A DNA stretch of 12,963 bases, from the NCBI GenBank assembly GCA_029288515.1, contig JARIHB010000144.1, positions 1 through 12,963 of the forward strand. The letters run 5' to 3'. The stretch is from Candidatus Saccharimonadota bacterium. Its GTDB lineage: Bacteria; Patescibacteriota; Saccharimonadia; Saccharimonadales; UBA4665. Positions 1 through 6,564 of the stretch are shown here, in pieces. A program made the translations under genes and the position numbers. The notes beneath the pieces are model-generated. The model saw only the letters and a program-made list of their open reading frames with translations. It was not told where the DNA came from and did not search any database. The first letter of the stretch is position 1. Each line of letters opens with the position of its first letter.

Positions 1-33
1 TCGTCGGCAGCGTCAGATGTGTATAAGAGACAG
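1..33 (+). other. Illumina Nextera transposase adapter (non-genomic)
   Basis: The first 33 bases equal the Nextera/Tn5 read-1 adapter. Bases 15-33 are the 19-base mosaic end (AGATGTGTATAAGAGACAG) and bases 1-14 are the read-1 tail. This is library-preparation sequence left at a contig end, not bacterial DNA. It means the contig truly starts at about base 34 and that the data come from an Illumina tagmentation library. Any reading frame that crosses base 33 should be ignored. Confidence 0.98.
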
Positions 34-34
34 G

Positions 35-145
35 ATCATTGGCATGATCCGCGAGTTTATTAACGACAATAGCGGAGAGGCCACGCCGCCTGATAAAACC
101 GCCAACACGCCTGCTGCCGGCCAACCGCCACCAGGGGGACATTAA
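35..145 (+). CDS. 3' end of an unidentified protein (partial)
   Basis: An open frame enters from the contig edge and stops at TAA 143-145. It reads 36 residues after the adapter junction. It starts with a short amphipathic stretch (IIGMIREFINDNSGE) and ends in a Pro/Gly/Ala-rich tail (TPAAGQPPPGGH), typical of a disordered C-terminus. The family cannot be recognised from this fragment. It lies 56 bases upstream of the receiver gene on the same strand, so it may be a further pilus-locus gene, but the promoter at 171-179 separates the two. The fragment has codon use like its neighbours, but it is short enough that an open frame could occur by chance. Confidence 0.5.
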   Translation: MIGMIREFINDNSGEATPPDKTANTPAAGQPPPGGH

Positions 146-170
146 GGTGTACTGCCGAGCGGTTACGGCA

Positions 171-179
171 TGCTACAAT
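171..179 (+). promoter_or_regulatory. Extended -10 promoter for the receiver/pilus operon
   Basis: The sequence TGCTACAAT fits an extended -10 element (TGn followed by TACAAT, 5/6 to consensus). No good -35 is seen 16-18 bases upstream, which is common for extended -10 promoters. The transcript would start near 186 and give a short leader of about 15 bases. The same TGnTACAAT pattern occurs before the major pilin at 6481-6489. Confidence 0.55.
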
Positions 180-201
180 AGGGATATGATTAGGGGATAA
201 C

Positions 202-564
202 ATGGGTAGTGCAAAAAGTATCTTGATTGTCGAAGACGAAAAGCCATTGCAGCATGCGCTTGAATTGAAGCTGCAGCACGAAGGCTTTACCGTAACTGTC
301 GCTTCCAATGGCCGTGAATGTGTTGAAAAGGTAAAGGAAGGCCACTATGATGCGGTGCTTCTTGACCTCATCATGCCTGAGCTTGATGGTTTTCAGGTGC
401 TCGAGCAGCTTAAGCAGATGCCTGCTATGCCTGCCGTGTTCGTACTGTCCAACCTCAGCCAGCATGAAGATGAAGAGCGTGTGTTAGCGCTTGGCGCCCG
501 GAAATTTTTTATTAAGTCTGATACTCCTTTAACAACCATAGTGGAAGAAGTAAAACAAATATAA
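202..564 (+). CDS. Stand-alone CheY-like response regulator receiver
   Basis: A 120-residue single receiver domain with no output domain. The conserved set is present: acidic pair E11/D12, phospho-acceptor D55 in LLDLIMPELDG, switch Ser S83 and Lys K105 (FIKSD). It should be phosphorylated by a histidine kinase and act by protein contact, like CheY or PilG/PilH in twitching motility. The ATG at 202 has a good ribosome site (AGGGG, 192-196). It is the first gene after the promoter at 171-179 and lies 31 bases upstream of the pilB-like gene, which suggests control of pilus assembly or retraction. The only histidine kinase in the window (7270-9117, minus strand) lies at the far end of the pilus cluster and is a possible partner. 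Fold identification is secure; the pathway is inferred. Confidence 0.9.
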   Translation: MGSAKSILIVEDEKPLQHALELKLQHEGFTVTVASNGRECVEKVKEGHYDAVLLDLIMPELDGFQVLEQLKQMPAMPAVFVLSNLSQHEDEERVLALGARKFFIKSDTPLTTIVEEVKQI

Positions 565-595
565 CTGTTAAACAGGTGGCTAGCCAAGGTGGGCA

Positions 596-1789
596 ATGTA
601 CCCGAGCATCGATAAAATCAAATCCATCCTGCTCCAGGAACACTATATCTCTGAGGAGGACAGTGCGGCCGCGGAGGCGGCAGCGCACGATAGTGCCGGA
701 TATGTTGATTACCTGATAAAGGCGGAGCTGCTTACTAAGGCACTGTTTGGGCAGGCGTTGGCTGAAGGCTTGGGTCTGCCGTTTGTTGATCTGCAAATTA
801 ACCCAATCAACAAAGAACAGATAGATAAGATACCACAGGCCGAAGCCGAAGCGAACCGTGTGGTATTTGTAAAGGAGCTGGACAAGGTAGTGCTGCTGGC
901 TACCGACAACCCCGAAAAAGTCGATGAGAAGTCGCTGAAACACCTGTTTCCCAGCAAGAAGATAACCTTAGCGTATACGCTGCCGGAAGGCATTGATGCC
1001 AGCTTTAATTTGTATGAGAAGCCGCTTGATACCCGGTTTTCGCAGATTATCGGCACCGGTAGCCGCGTAGCGCCGGAAATCGTTGATGAAATTATTAAAG
1101 ATGCCTTTGCCTACAAAGCCTCCGATATTCACTTTGAACCCCAGGCTGACCAGGTAATTGTGCGTTTCCGCGTGGACGGCAACCTGCGTCAGGCCGGTGT
1201 CGTCCCTAAAGAGTACTTCGAAAATATCTTAAACCGCGTCAAGGTAGAGAGCGGTATGCGTATCGATGAGCACTTGACGGCTCAGGATGGCGCCCTGCAG
1301 CGGCACACCGATGAGTTTAAGGTGGATTTGCGTGTGTCATTGGTGCCGACAGTACAGGGTGAAAAAGTGGTTATGCGCGTGCTTGGGTCGTACGTGGAGA
1401 GCTACTCGATGGCCGATATCGGTTTGAACGAAGTGCATCGTAATGCTTTGGAAGTATATGCGGCTAAGCCATTCGGTATGATTCTGACAGTGGGACCGAC
1501 TGGCTCAGGTAAGACAACTACGCTGTACTCGTTGGTAAAACTGTTAAATAAGCCAAACGTAAATATTACCAGCATCGAAGATCCGGTGGAATATAAGGTG
1601 CCTGGCGTGAACCAGATTCAGGTGCGCGAACAATCCAACCTAACGTTCGCAAAAGGGCTGCGCGCTATTGTACGACAGGACCCGAACATTATCCTGGTGG
1701 GTGAAGATCCGCGACCAGGAAACAGCAGAAATTTCAGTCAACGCCGCCCTGACCGGCCACTTGCTGTTGTCTACCTTTCACGCCAATGA
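596..1789 (+). CDS. pilB: PilB N-terminal part as the frame is written
   Basis: This is the open frame as it stands in the sequence, 397 residues, stopping at TGA 1787-1789. Residues 1-370 are genuine PilB (N-terminal domain, Walker A, Asp-box), ending at VGE. The last 27 residues (from DPRPGNSRN) are out-of-frame translation after the extra base and match no conserved motif. If the extra base is real, the product would lack the His-box and the zinc site, and it should be inactive. Confidence 0.8.
   Translation: MYPSIDKIKSILLQEHYISEEDSAAAEAAAHDSAGYVDYLIKAELLTKALFGQALAEGLGLPFVDLQINPINKEQIDKIPQAEAEANRVVFVKELDKVVLLATDNPEKVDEKSLKHLFPSKKITLAYTLPEGIDASFNLYEKPLDTRFSQIIGTGSRVAPEIVDEIIKDAFAYKASDIHFEPQADQVIVRFRVDGNLRQAGVVPKEYFENILNRVKVESGMRIDEHLTAQDGALQRHTDEFKVDLRVSLVPTVQGEKVVMRVLGSYVESYSMADIGLNEVHRNALEVYAAKPFGMILTVGPTGSGKTTTLYSLVKLLNKPNVNITSIEDPVEYKVPGVNQIQVREQSNLTFAKGLRAIVRQDPNIILVGEDPRPGNSRNFSQRRPDRPLAVVYLSRQ
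1703..1710 (+). other. Frameshift site in pilB (extra G near 1706)
   Basis: The bases GAAGATCC fall where the family has GE-IRD. Removing G1706 gives GAA ATC CGC GAC, that is E-I-R-D, and rejoins the two frames exactly. There is no homopolymer run here, no slippery heptamer, and the zero-frame stop is about 80 bases downstream. A programmed frameshift is therefore less likely than an indel. Confidence 0.85.
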
Positions 1790-2273
1790 CGCTGCTACGG
1801 CTATCCCGCGTTTGATTGATATGGGAATTGAGCCCTTCCTGCTGGCCTCAACACTGGAAGTGGTTATTGCCCAGCGCCTTATCCGGAAGATATGCAACAG
1901 TTGCCGGTATAGTTTGCCTGCTCGAGAGGCTTTAAAAGCTCTTGATAAAAACGGACATGCCGTGGCGCCGTATTTCTCGGATGACGACAACGTGTACGCC
2001 GGTAAGGGGTGTAATGTATGCAACAACAGTGGGTACGCCGGCCGGAGCGCGTTGTTCGAATTTATTGAAGTTACACCCGAAATGCAGGACCTGATCGTGA
2101 AGAGCCCGTCGACACGCGAGATTGAAACGCTGGCCCGCAGCCAGGGCAGCAAGCCGATGTTTGAAGATGGCATCGAAAAAGTGCGCAGCGGTCTTACGAG
2201 CATCGCTGAAGTAGTGCGGGTGGTAGAACCGCCGCGTACATCTACCATAGCGCCGGAGAAGCGCCATGGGTAA
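1707..2273 (+). CDS. pilB: PilB C-terminal part (continues in shifted frame)
   Basis: The +1 frame resumes PilB at IRDQETAEISVNAALTG, then gives the His-box STFHAND, the CxxC...CxxC zinc motif (KICNSC, GCNVC), and the usual C-terminal helices. No good start codon with a ribosome site lies near 1707; the first ATG in frame is 1821 (MGIEP). It is therefore a fragment of the same gene, not an independent one. The final codons (GGGTAA) overlap the pilC start. Confidence 0.8.
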   Translation: MRDQETAEISVNAALTGHLLLSTFHANDAATAIPRLIDMGIEPFLLASTLEVVIAQRLIRKICNSCRYSLPAREALKALDKNGHAVAPYFSDDDNVYAGKGCNVCNNSGYAGRSALFEFIEVTPEMQDLIVKSPSTREIETLARSQGSKPMFEDGIEKVRSGLTSIAEVVRVVEPPRTSTIAPEKRHG

Positions 2274-3414
2274 TATAAGGGACAAGGCAGTGGTGATCGG
2301 CAACAGGCTATTGGCTGCCGCCAAGCGTTTGAACAGCTTAGGGCAGGGTAACGGTCACGCCTTTCATATTAGCAGTAAAGACCGTGAGTATTTTTCCGGC
2401 AACCTAGTACTTCTGCTGCGAGCCGGTGTACCAGTGGGTGAGGCGCTGCAGTCGCTTCAGGAGACAAGCAGTTCACGTCAGCTGAAGCAGGCACTGGAGC
2501 AAATGAAGCATGACGTCGATGAAGGTATGCCGCTGTACCGGGCGTTAACCCGAAGCGGCGTTGTCGGCGGACAAACACTGGCGCTTGTGGAGCTGGGTGA
2601 GCATTCCGGCCGGTTAGTGGACAATCTGGAAGTGGCGGCAAAACAGGAAGAAAAGCAGCGCATTTTTAGGTCCAAAATTCGTTCGGCCTTACTATACCCG
2701 TCGTTTGTGTTGGGAGTGACGGGCGTTGTGGGCCTGGGCGTATCCTGGTTTTTGTTGCCGCGGCTGGCTGAAACATTTGCCCAGCTGAATGCCAATCTGC
2801 CACTTATCTCCCGGGTGCTTATCGGTTTTGGTATTTTCTTGAAGCATAACGGCTTGTGGGCTGTACCGCTTGGTGTTTTTCTATTTTTGACGGCACTGTA
2901 TGCATTATTCGGTGTGCCGCGTACTAAACGTTACGGCCAGTGGGTGTTATTCCATATTCCGGGTATATCCAAATTACTGCACGAAGTAGAGGTTGCTCGT
3001 TTTGGTTATTTGCTGGGCACGCTGTTGCAGGCGGGGCTGTCGGTTACCCAAGCACTCGAATTATTGCAGAATGCAACCAGCCTCGTGCAGTATAAGGCAT
3101 TCTATAAATACCTGAAGGCATCGTTTGAAGATGGCTATAGCTTTAAGGCCAGTCTGCAGCAGTATGTAGGGAGTGGCGCCCTGCTGCCCCCGGCGGTGCA
3201 GCAAATGATTGTGGCAGGCGAGCGCTCCGGGGCGCTGCCAGAAACGCTGATGAGCATCGGCACAATATATGAAGCCAAAGCTGATACGTCAACCCAAAAC
3301 CTGGAAACTGTTTTAGAGCCGGTCCTTTTGATAATTGTGTGGCTTGGTGTACTGGGTGTGGCCGTAGCGGTTATTATGCCTATTTACGGTTTGGTAGGGG
3401 GCTTGGATAAATGA
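2266..3414 (+). CDS. pilC: Type IV pilus inner-membrane platform protein PilC/GspF
   Basis: A 382-residue polytopic membrane protein with the two T2SSF repeats of the PilC/GspF family. The first is at about residues 40-165 (FSGNLVLLLRAGVPVGEAL, then ELGEHSG) and the second at about 243-371 (ARFGYLLGTLLQAGLSV, then AGERSGALPETL). Hydrophobic segments lie near 142-164, 198-216 and 350-375. It couples the PilB motor to pilin extraction from the membrane. Length is close to the usual 400. The ATG at 2266 overlaps the last 8 bases of pilB and has GGAG at 2255-2258, so the two are translationally coupled. The end overlaps the next prepilin by 4 bases (ATGA). All the marks of an intact gene are present. 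Confidence 0.93.
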   Translation: MGNIRDKAVVIGNRLLAAAKRLNSLGQGNGHAFHISSKDREYFSGNLVLLLRAGVPVGEALQSLQETSSSRQLKQALEQMKHDVDEGMPLYRALTRSGVVGGQTLALVELGEHSGRLVDNLEVAAKQEEKQRIFRSKIRSALLYPSFVLGVTGVVGLGVSWFLLPRLAETFAQLNANLPLISRVLIGFGIFLKHNGLWAVPLGVFLFLTALYALFGVPRTKRYGQWVLFHIPGISKLLHEVEVARFGYLLGTLLQAGLSVTQALELLQNATSLVQYKAFYKYLKASFEDGYSFKASLQQYVGSGALLPPAVQQMIVAGERSGALPETLMSIGTIYEAKADTSTQNLETVLEPVLLIIVWLGVLGVAVAVIMPIYGLVGGLDK

Positions 3415-3866
3415 TGACCGGCACGGCGCGTATGCAGCAGAGCGGCTTTACACTTATCGAATTACTGCTGTCTGTAGGCATTATAAGTATTATGGTTACC
3501 CTTACATTGCCAGTCTACAATATGTTCGCACAACGTAATGAGCTTGACATTGCCGGCCAGCAGTTGGTAAGTGCGCTACGACGGGCGCAGACGTATGCCC
3601 GCGGCATGCAAGATGATAGCGCATGGAGTGTGGAGATAGGCAGTACAACAGTCACTTTGTTTAAAGGTACGTCGTTCGGCTCACGCGACGCTACTGCCGA
3701 CGAAACGTTCAGCGTGCCTGGTACGGTCACGGTTTCGGGCTTAAGCGAGGTACAATTCAGCAAGTTTACGGGCGCGCCAAATACAACGGGCACTATTACC
3801 CTCACCAGCAACGCTAATGATTCAAGGACGGTTACGGTCAATGCGAAGGGCAGAATCGATTACTAG
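3411..3866 (+). CDS. FimT/GspH-like minor prepilin
   Basis: A 151-residue protein with a class III prepilin signal: QSG^FTLIELLLSVGIISIMV, cleavage after G12, with F13 and E17 (the +5 Glu) in place. The hydrophobic helix runs to about residue 35 and is followed by a helix rich in Gln/Arg (DIAGQQLVSALRRAQTYAR), as in FimT/GspH. The rest is a beta-rich globular domain ending NAKGRIDY, a G-R-I end typical of this family. It is probably a tip or initiation-complex pseudopilin, processed by the prepilin peptidase (not in this window). ATG 3411 overlaps the pilC stop; ATG 3414 or the ATG encoding M8 would give a shorter leader. No cysteines are seen. Confidence 0.85.
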   Translation: MMTGTARMQQSGFTLIELLLSVGIISIMVTLTLPVYNMFAQRNELDIAGQQLVSALRRAQTYARGMQDDSAWSVEIGSTTVTLFKGTSFGSRDATADETFSVPGTVTVSGLSEVQFSKFTGAPNTTGTITLTSNANDSRTVTVNAKGRIDY

Positions 3867-5517
3867 TGCGTGGCATACACGCCGGGCCGGATTTTCGGTG
3901 ATTGAGGTGCTGTTGGCTGCCACCGTCTTCGGCTTCTTGACCGTTGCCGTCGTTGGTGCGCTTATTTATGGCCGCGCTTCTAGCTCTGAGTCGGGTAACC
4001 ACAACCGGGCGATGGCCCTGGCTGAAGAAGGTTTGGAGGCAGTGCGCAATATTCGGGATGCTAATTTCTCTAACCTTACCGACAGCTCACCAACGTTTGG
4101 GCTGGTACAGAGCGGCGGCGTGTGGACGCTTTCCGGAACTTCTGACACAACCGGTATTTTTACCCGTACCGTCACCCTATCTTCGGCAGACAGTAAGCAT
4201 AAAGATGTGACAGTGACCGTGAGCTGGGGGTCGCATCAGGTATCAGTAACGGGTCAGATGTCCGACTGGATGGCGCAGATAACCGGTCCTATTATGATGG
4301 CTTATTCCAAGACCACAACCGTGCCGTATTACCGTACGTGGGACGGTTCGGCATGGAGTTCTGAAGCGGCGGCTCAGACAGTAACAGGCAACGTTAACTA
4401 TATTGTACTCAAGAGTGCGCGTACCCGCACGGAGGCGATACTTGGTACGCAAACGTCAACCGGCGCTATATTTGTACAGGTATGGAACGGCAGTAGTTGG
4501 GGGGCACCAACACAGGTAGGCACGGGCCCTACTACGACGCGCAGCTTTGACCTTGCCTACGAAAAAAATAGTGATGAGGCATTGGTCGTGTATGGTTCGG
4601 GCGCTGATTTTGCTTACCGGACGTGGAACGGCACGTCGTTATCGGGCGCCACATCAGTTACTACTCCGCCGACCACCGGTACCGTTAACTGGATGGAACT
4701 GCGTCAGAACCCGCTGGCTGCCAGCAATGATATTGCAATGCTCATGCTCGATGCCAACTCAGACGTATATGGGATGTTGTGGACCGGCAGCGCCTGGAGC
4801 ACTATGGGTACGGCTACGGCCTGGGAAACTTCAGCGGCCTCTGCTACAAAGAAAACCATAGACATCGATTACGAGCAATTATCCGGGAAGGCGATGTTTA
4901 TGTGGGGCACGTCGACGTCAGGTACGCAGCGGTATCGCACCTGGAACGGTACGACACTGACTGCGGCGACTGCTTTGTCTATTTCGACTGAAGGCGGTGT
5001 GCCTGAATGGATACAGTTGGCGGCCCGGCCGAATTCCAACGAAATAATGCTCGGTGTCCAGGATGCGGGCGCCGACCTGAATACACGCAAGTGGTCTGGC
5101 TCAGCCTGGGATACGGTAACGCAGCATCCGGAACACTCTTCGGCGACCGAAAATATCGCATCGCGGAACTTTGACATCGTATGGGAGACATATCCCGGAA
5201 ACGCGGGCAAGGCATGGCTGCTGTGGGGCGACGGTGCCAGCGTTACGCAGCGGCAATGGTCGGGCACGGCATGGGGTACGGCCAGCGTTATCAGCGGTAC
5301 CGACGACACGTCGTTTATTCGGTTGCGAGCCGATTCGGCTTCCGGGGCGGTATTTGCAGGGGTTTATCAGAATGCTACCTCGGCGGTCGGCGCCCGTGAT
5401 ATTAATGAACGCCATTTACTGAATGGTGGAGCGACATGGTCAGCTAAAAACACCATCTGGGGCGGGTCGACAGGCTCTGACCCGGTATTCTTCAGGATTG
5501 ATATTGCAACGCCGTAG
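3841..5517 (+). CDS. PilV/GspI-like prepilin fused to a repeat (propeller-like) domain
   Basis: A 558-residue prepilin, far longer than usual PilV/GspI minor pilins (about 120-200). The leader ends RRAG^FSVIEVLLAATVFGF (G17, F18, E22 as +5 Glu), and the PilV-like helix AMALAEEGLEAVRNIRD follows. After a short beta domain, residues from about 150 to 540 hold eight repeats marked by W-x-G-[ST]-x-W/L. The marks sit at residues 167, 215, 262, 314, 368, 418, 473 and (degenerate, LNGGATW) 527, about 47-55 residues apart. Two unit types alternate: one with FDIxYExxSGxAxxxWG, the other with WxxLRxxPxSNEI. This resembles a beta-propeller of 7-8 blades carried on a pilus, likely for adhesion (inference). 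Start choice: ATG 3841 with AAGGA at 3824-3828; an in-frame ATG at 3817 lacks a ribosome site. It overlaps the previous gene by 26 bases. Confidence 0.85.
   Translation: MRRAESITSAWHTRRAGFSVIEVLLAATVFGFLTVAVVGALIYGRASSSESGNHNRAMALAEEGLEAVRNIRDANFSNLTDSSPTFGLVQSGGVWTLSGTSDTTGIFTRTVTLSSADSKHKDVTVTVSWGSHQVSVTGQMSDWMAQITGPIMMAYSKTTTVPYYRTWDGSAWSSEAAAQTVTGNVNYIVLKSARTRTEAILGTQTSTGAIFVQVWNGSSWGAPTQVGTGPTTTRSFDLAYEKNSDEALVVYGSGADFAYRTWNGTSLSGATSVTTPPTTGTVNWMELRQNPLAASNDIAMLMLDANSDVYGMLWTGSAWSTMGTATAWETSAASATKKTIDIDYEQLSGKAMFMWGTSTSGTQRYRTWNGTTLTAATALSISTEGGVPEWIQLAARPNSNEIMLGVQDAGADLNTRKWSGSAWDTVTQHPEHSSATENIASRNFDIVWETYPGNAGKAWLLWGDGASVTQRQWSGTAWGTASVISGTDDTSFIRLRADSASGAVFAGVYQNATSAVGARDINERHLLNGGATWSAKNTIWGGSTGSDPVFFRIDIATP
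4330..5460 (+). repeat. Eight protein-level repeats in the PilV-like gene
   Basis: WxGxxW-type marks start at bases 4339, 4483, 4624, 4780, 4942, 5092, 5257 and 5419, that is 141-165 bases apart. The repeats are diverged at DNA level and clear only in protein. Alternation of two unit types gives four pairs of about 100 residues, which suggests duplication of a two-blade unit. Confidence 0.75.
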
Positions 5518-5524
5518 GTATGGT

Positions 5525-6046
5525 ATGAGAAATAATATGGTATCCCATCTAAGACAAACAGGTTATACACTTATCGAGCTATTACTCTATGTCTCGATTG
5601 TGGGAGTGCTGCTTATCTCGGTGACCGGGTTTTATGGTCTCGTTGCCGATACGCGGGTTAAGGGCCAAAGTATTAATGAAGTCGAACAGCAGGGAGCGCT
5701 TGCTATGGATCTTATAGCTCAGACCATTCGGAACGCTACTGGTATCACCGCGCCCGTAGCCGGTGCGAGCGGCAGCTCGCTCACCGTGACGGTGCCAACT
5801 GGCGCCCTTAGCCCCACGATATTCAACTTGTCTGGTACGACCCTGCAGATCAAAGAGGGTGCGGCAACGGCAGTGCCGCTTACGAACAGTAAAGTCCAGG
5901 TAACGAGTCTGACGTTTACTAATCTGACGCGTTCGGGTACGCCGGGTATAGTCAGGATTAGTATGACGATATCTCGCACCAATCCGAACAATAACAATGC
6001 GTATGAATATCAAAAGACATTTACCTCGTCGGCGGCTTTGAGGTGA
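5525..6046 (+). CDS. PilW/GspJ-like minor prepilin
   Basis: A 173-residue prepilin. The leader ends RQTG^YTLIELLLYVSIVGVLL with cleavage after G13 and Glu at +5 (E18). The longer hydrophobic helix and the pattern VEQQGALAMDLIAQTIRNATGI match the PilW/GspJ group, where the segment after the membrane helix reads like an R-x-I pattern. A Thr/Ser-rich beta domain follows. The protein would be a minor pilin in the tip complex with the FimT-, PilV- and PilX-like neighbours. ATG 5525 lies 7 bases after the previous stop with a weak AGGT ribosome site at 5516-5519; the in-frame ATG 5537 is an alternative. The open frame runs further upstream to 5423, but that part overlaps the previous gene and has no pilin features. 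Confidence 0.82.
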   Translation: MRNNMVSHLRQTGYTLIELLLYVSIVGVLLISVTGFYGLVADTRVKGQSINEVEQQGALAMDLIAQTIRNATGITAPVAGASGSSLTVTVPTGALSPTIFNLSGTTLQIKEGAATAVPLTNSKVQVTSLTFTNLTRSGTPGIVRISMTISRTNPNNNNAYEYQKTFTSSAALR

Positions 6047-6048
6047 GT

Positions 6049-6435
6049 ATGAAAGAATCACAGAGAGGGTATGTTGCATTACTGGCCGTCTTAATCGTCG
6101 GCGCAGTGAGCGTATCGATTGCCACTACGCTCTTGCTAATGGGCACCGACAGCCAGCGGAGCGCTTTGGTGACGATGCGTTCATCACAGGCGCGCGGGCT
6201 GGCATCATCATGTGTTGAGGAAGCCCTGCAACAGATTCATGACGATAACAGTTTTACCGGTACGAATAATCTCAGTCTCGGACAAGGTGACTGCAGTTAT
6301 ACCGTCACTAACGCGGGCGGCTTCAACCGTACTATAACGGCGAGCGGTACAGTGGATATCGTTGTCCGGCGGTTGTCGGTGTCCATAACGCTTGGTTCTA
6401 CCATTACGGTTAATTCATGGCAGGAGGTACAGTAA
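6049..6435 (+). CDS. PilX/GspK-like pseudopilin without the +5 glutamate
   Basis: A 128-residue protein with a short basic leader and a hydrophobic helix: SQRG^YVALLAVLIVGAVSVSI, with predicted cleavage after G7. Position +5 is Leu, not Glu, as is allowed in the PilX/GspK group that caps the pilus tip. The next helix (RSSQARGLASSCVEEALQQIH) also resembles PilX (A-x-x-A-E-x-A-L pattern). Two cysteines (C55, C82) could form a disulfide. ATG 6049 follows AGGTGA (6041-6046), which overlaps the upstream stop; a GTG at 6043 is possible but would consume the ribosome site. It is the last of four minor prepilins in the order H-I-J-K known from type II secretion and type IV pili. Confidence 0.75.
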   Translation: MKESQRGYVALLAVLIVGAVSVSIATTLLLMGTDSQRSALVTMRSSQARGLASSCVEEALQQIHDDNSFTGTNNLSLGQGDCSYTVTNAGGFNRTITASGTVDIVVRRLSVSITLGSTITVNSWQEVQ

Positions 6436-6458
6436 ATGAAATAGCTGTGGGCAAAAGT

Positions 6459-6473
6459 GGCTGTCGCACAGCC
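6459..6473 (+). promoter_or_regulatory. Inverted repeat overlapping the pilin -35 region
   Basis: The bases GGCTGT-CGC-ACAGCC form a perfect 6-bp stem with a 3-base loop. No T-run follows, so it is not a standard terminator. It covers the -35 position (6461-6466) of the next promoter. An upstream GCTGTG (6444-6449) could pair with CACAGC (6467-6472) instead, giving a competing fold. It may be an operator or a weak terminator between the minor prepilins and the major pilin. Confidence 0.45.
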
Positions 6474-6489
6474 GTCGGTATGGTACAAT
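6461..6489 (+). promoter_or_regulatory. Extended -10 promoter for the major pilin
   Basis: TGGTACAAT (6481-6489) is an extended -10 with the same TACAAT core as the promoter at 171-179. A poor -35 (CTGTCG, 6461-6466) lies 17 bases upstream. The predicted start near 6496 would give a leader of about 70 bases before ATG 6565. A separate promoter fits the need for much more major pilin than minor pilins. Confidence 0.55.
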
Positions 6490-6564
6490 GAACGCATTAA
6501 AGCATAAGCATTACTCCAATAATTGGAAGTGGGCATAACAATTAAAGAAAGGGTTGGGCTTAGG

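Larger units (their letters stand above)
596..2273 (+). pseudogene. pilB: Type IV pilus assembly ATPase PilB/GspE, frameshifted
   Basis: Read across one frame change this is a 558-residue PilB/GspE-family ATPase, about the normal family length. It is the hexameric cytoplasmic motor that drives pilin polymerisation through PilC. Seen in order: an MshEN-like N-terminal domain (roughly 1-150), a linker domain with ASDIHFEP and VRFRVDG, Walker A GPTGSGKT (300-307), the Asp-box IEDPVEY (327-333), then VGE/IRDQETAE where the frame breaks at about base 1706, the His-box TGHLLLSTFHAND, and a C-terminal zinc site with two CxxC pairs (CNSC, CNVC). All motifs on both sides of the break are intact, so this is either a sequencing/assembly indel or a very recent mutation. 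AAGGTGG (586-592) is the ribosome site. The 3' end overlaps pilC by 8 bases. Confidence 0.88.

Noticed and set aside
33..50. GATCAT-TGGC-ATGATC inverted repeat right at the adapter junction
   Set aside because: It could mark a chimeric fragment end, but a 6-7 bp stem is short, part of it uses the last adapter base, and the frame reads on as ordinary coding sequence.
1700..1789. Programmed frameshifting in pilB
   Set aside because: There is no slippery heptamer, no stop codon next to the shift site and no evident stimulatory structure, and PilB proteins are not known to need one. An indel is simpler.
4869..5309. Minus-strand open frames of about 70-150 codons across 4870-5415
   Set aside because: They are antisense to the PilV-like gene, rich in Arg/Pro/Cys with no recognisable domain, and are explained by codon bias of the repeat region.
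5423..5524. Longer start for the PilW-like gene at 5423
   Set aside because: The extra 34 residues overlap the end of the PilV-like gene, have no ribosome site and would give an abnormally long prepilin leader.
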